Source of the DNA: Pseudomonadota bacterium
Lineage (GTDB): Bacteria > Pseudomonadota > Gammaproteobacteria > Steroidobacterales > Steroidobacteraceae
DNA length: 8,545 nucleotides
Assembly: GCA_021817875.1 (NCBI GenBank)
Contig: JAKAFQ010000150.1
Span: 1-8,545, forward strand
Direction of reading: 5' to 3'
The notes under the pieces are model-generated. The model worked only from the letters and a program-made list of their open reading frames with translations. It was not told the DNA's origin and made no database searches. This document shows, piece by piece, positions 6,372 through 8,545 of this stretch; position 1 is the first letter of the stretch; the number at the start of each line of letters is the position of its first letter. The translations under genes and the position numbers were made by a program.

Positions 6372-8085
6372 AGGCGCGCGCCGGTTCCCGCTCGATGATC
6401 CGGCCGTCCCGCAACTCGAGCATGCGATCGGCCCGCGGCACCGCCTGCGGAGTGTGCGTGATCACCAGACGGGTCTGCTGCTCGAAATGCCGGTCGATCA
6501 GCTCGTGCATGGCGTGCACGGCAGCCGCATCGAGGTTGCTGGTCGCCTCATCGAGCACCAGCGCGAAGGGCGCCCCGAGCAGCGCCCGGGCCACGGCAAT
6601 CCTCTGTCGCTGCCCGGTCGAGAGGCCCGCCCCGCGCATCCCGAGCTCGGTGGCGTAGCCCTCGGGCAGCGCCAGGACGAACGATTCGACACCGGTCTGC
6701 CTCGCCACTTCGCGCACCCGCTGTTCGGGCGCATCGAAGTTCCCGTAGCGCAGATTCTGCAGGATGCTGCCGCGAAACAGCATCGGGTCGGTCTCCAGCA
6801 CCGGGATGCGGCGCCGGACACTGCGGATGTCATAGTCGGTCAGATCGAGGGCATCGAGCAGGATCCGCCCCGCCTGCGGCTCGGCAAAACCGCGCAGCAG
6901 ATCCACCAGCGTCGACTTGCCGACACCCGACTCGCCAAACAGCACCACCTTGGAACCGGCGGCGATCTGCAGCGTGAGGTCCCCGAACAGGGCGCGCTCG
7001 CCCTCCGGGTGGCGGAAGGTCAGCTGCTGCAGACGAATCGGCCCCGAGCGGGCCTGCAGCGCACGGCCCTGGCCGCTGCGGGCGCGCATCGGCTCGGCAT
7101 CGCGCAGATCCTGCACCCGCTTCAGACTCACGCCGGCGCGTTGATACGCGGTGTACAGCCCGAGCAGCGAGGTCGCCGAGCCGGTGCCGCGCGCCAGGTA
7201 GGCCGTGAAAGCCACCAGAGTGCCGAGGGTGAGCGAGCCGTGAATCACCTGCCAGCCGCCGTAGATGAACACGATGGCGGTGGTCAGATGGGACAACAGC
7301 CCGGAAAGCGCTCCGATCGTGTAACCGACGAGCTGCTGGCGCACGAGGCGGCGCAGCAGACCCTGGTTGAGGGTCGTGAGGCGCTCACGCTCCCAGTGCT
7401 CGGCGCCCGCGCTCTGCACCGCCTTGGCCGCGCCGAGCGTCTCGACCAGAAAGTGCGTGATCTCCCCGCGCGATTCCCGCACTTCGCGCGTGCTCTCGGC
7501 CACCTGCTGCCGCGCCCGGTGCCGCAGCAGCAGATGCAACGGCAGTATGCACGCGGCGACCAGCGTCAGCCCGGGGCTCATCGCCACCATGATGGCCGCG
7601 GAGAAGATCAGCAGCAGCACACCATTGACCACCGCGAGCATCGAGTCGGTGCTGAAGCGCTGGATCTCGGCGACATCGCCGTCGAGCCGGGTGACGATGT
7701 CCCCGACCGGGCGGACCCGGAAGAACCGCGGCGGCAGCGTCAGGATGTGGGCGTAGACATCCTCCCGGATGGCGAACAGGATCTTCCCCGACAGCCGCAC
7801 GTACAGCAGCCGGTTCACCGCCCCCAGCGCGAAGCCGCAGGCCGCCAGCGCGACGATGGCCGCGCACAGCTCGGCGAGCAGTCGGAAGTGCCTGCCGATG
7901 AGACCTTCGTCGATGACGAGTTTCGACAGGTACGGCTGCGCCGCCGACAGCCCGGAGACGATGGCCGCGAGCGCCATCACCCCGAGGATCGAGCCGGCAT
8001 GGCGCCGGAGGTACGGCAACAGCCAGGCCAGTCCCCTGAGCCCGCCGTCCGGGGCGCCGGGATCCTTATCGACGCTCGATGACAC
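6364..8085 (-). CDS. QhpF-like ABC exporter, fused membrane and ATPase domains
   Basis: 573-residue half-transporter of the ABCB/MsbA type: an N-terminal membrane domain with about six helices (residues roughly 28-300) and a C-terminal ATPase domain. Walker A is GESGVGKST (384-392), the signature is LSTGQ (488-492, instead of LSGGQ), Walker B ends in Asp512-Glu513 (VLDEATSNLD) and the H-loop His is 544 (VITHT). The Q-loop position carries Thr432 (VLETDPMLF) where Gln is usual. It would act as a homodimer in the inner membrane. In QHNDH loci QhpF is the ABC transporter gene associated with maturation or export of the gamma subunit. I chose GTG 8085 as start: it gives a typical length and complete first helix and overlaps qhpB by 20 nt. 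The frame stays open upstream, but those residues are an off-frame reading of qhpB. No clear ribosome binding site is visible, so the exact start is uncertain. Confidence 0.85.
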   Translation of the reverse strand: MSSSVDKDPGAPDGGLRGLAWLLPYLRRHAGSILGVMALAAIVSGLSAAQPYLSKLVIDEGLIGRHFRLLAELCAAIVALAACGFALGAVNRLLYVRLSGKILFAIREDVYAHILTLPPRFFRVRPVGDIVTRLDGDVAEIQRFSTDSMLAVVNGVLLLIFSAAIMVAMSPGLTLVAACILPLHLLLRHRARQQVAESTREVRESRGEITHFLVETLGAAKAVQSAGAEHWERERLTTLNQGLLRRLVRQQLVGYTIGALSGLLSHLTTAIVFIYGGWQVIHGSLTLGTLVAFTAYLARGTGSATSLLGLYTAYQRAGVSLKRVQDLRDAEPMRARSGQGRALQARSGPIRLQQLTFRHPEGERALFGDLTLQIAAGSKVVLFGESGVGKSTLVDLLRGFAEPQAGRILLDALDLTDYDIRSVRRRIPVLETDPMLFRGSILQNLRYGNFDAPEQRVREVARQTGVESFVLALPEGYATELGMRGAGLSTGQRQRIAVARALLGAPFALVLDEATSNLDAAAVHAMHELIDRHFEQQTRLVITHTPQAVPRADRMLELRDGRIIEREPARAYA

Positions 8086-8545
8086 GCAGGGTCGCCAGGG
8101 ACTGATCGGCGCATCCCGGCAGACGCACATCGCCGGTCTTGCGCAGCGTACGGGCATCGTAGATGGCGATGTCGCACATGGCCCCGCCGACGTACACCTG
8201 CCGGCCGTCCGGGGAGATGTTGATCGAATAGTACGTATGCGGCAGCTCGACCCGTCCGGCCACGTCCCAGCGGCGGGTATCGATCTTGGTGAGCGCCGTG
8301 TAGGCGCCAAACGCCCAGCGGCGATCGGGACTGAGCACGCTCGAGAAGATCGGCGCGGAAGTCCGCTCGAAGTCGTGGAACTGCAACTGCCCGGTGCGCA
8401 GATCGAGCATCATCAGCGAGGTCTGCGGCATACCGCCGCGGGGCATACCCGGTCCGCTCACGGTCGAATACAACGGGCTGGTGAAGGTGCCCGTGGGCCC
8501 GGTGACCGGCCAGAAGGCGAGCATGTCCGGCCGCGAGTGATGCGG
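8066..8545 (-). CDS. Quinohemoprotein amine dehydrogenase beta subunit, C-terminal part
   Basis: Partial gene: the frame is open to the window edge (the upstream residues read PHHSRPD before Met), so only about the last 159 residues are present and the start lies outside. The sequence shows beta-propeller strands: MMLDLRTGQLQFHDF, SSVLSPDRRWAFGAY, TYYSINISPDGRQVYVGG, DIAIYDARTLRKTGDVRLPG and a short tail ending LATLRVIERR. The HTYYSINISPDG block and the LPG...LATLRV ending fit the seven-bladed propeller beta subunit of QHNDH, the periplasmic enzyme that oxidises primary amines with a cysteine tryptophylquinone and two c-type hemes. The neighbours qhpF and qhpE support this over a generic YncE-like propeller. 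Two cysteines (GAMCDIAIYD and LPGCADQSL) are noteworthy. The gene overlaps qhpF by 20 nt. Alternative: another periplasmic propeller protein. Confidence 0.8.
   Translation of the reverse strand, partial: PHHSRPDMLAFWPVTGPTGTFTSPLYSTVSGPGMPRGGMPQTSLMMLDLRTGQLQFHDFERTSAPIFSSVLSPDRRWAFGAYTALTKIDTRRWDVAGRVELPHTYYSINISPDGRQVYVGGAMCDIAIYDARTLRKTGDVRLPGCADQSLATLRVIERR

Noticed and set aside
6283..8082. 599-codon open frame on the plus strand opposite the ABC exporter
   Set aside because: Arg/Gln/His/Asp-rich translation without motifs, exactly antisense to a complete ABC transporter with Walker A, Walker B and signature motifs.
8086..8310. Upstream extension of the ABC exporter to an ATG at 8310
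   Set aside because: The added residues are Arg/Pro/Cys/Ser-rich and are an off-frame reading of the qhpB coding sequence; exporter-like sequence begins only after about 8085.

Overview
The window is GC-rich throughout, with strong third-position G/C bias and tight gene packing. Together with a quinohemoprotein amine dehydrogenase (QHNDH) locus and a tricorn-like S41 protease carrying a TolB-type propeller, this suggests a proteobacterium, perhaps a gammaproteobacterium of the Xanthomonadales/Steroidobacterales kind. That placement is an inference with modest confidence. I see no RNA gene, insertion sequence or CRISPR array.

Layout: positions 1-271 hold no supportable gene but contain a candidate promoter, a hairpin-forming leader and the ribosome binding site of the first gene. 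Positions 272-3691 (+) encode an exported 1139-residue tricorn-type protease with a predicted signal peptide. One base after its stop, a convergent minus-strand operon ends. Read in its own direction from the right edge of the window, this operon contains: the C-terminal part of the QHNDH beta subunit (qhpB, cut by the window edge), a half-size ABC exporter (qhpF), a small leaderless subtilisin-like protease (qhpE), and two U32-family proteins. Each junction overlaps (20, 8, 4 and 32 nt), so the genes are very probably co-transcribed and translationally coupled.

In known QHNDH systems the small gamma subunit QhpC carries cysteine tryptophylquinone. QhpD (radical SAM) makes its thioether cross-links, QhpG (a flavin monooxygenase) dihydroxylates the precursor tryptophan, QhpE removes the leader peptide and QhpF is the associated ABC exporter. 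Here the genes after qhpE are not a flavoprotein. They are two U32 proteins whose cysteine patterns match the [4Fe-4S] ligands of UbiV (first gene) and UbiU (second gene), the paired O2-independent hydroxylases of anaerobic ubiquinone synthesis. The main hypothesis is that this UbiU/UbiV-like pair is an iron-sulfur, O2-independent alternative to QhpG for hydroxylating tryptophan in QhpC. The gene pair and cysteine patterns are seen in the sequence; the function is inference. qhpA, qhpC, qhpD and any qhpG would lie outside the window.
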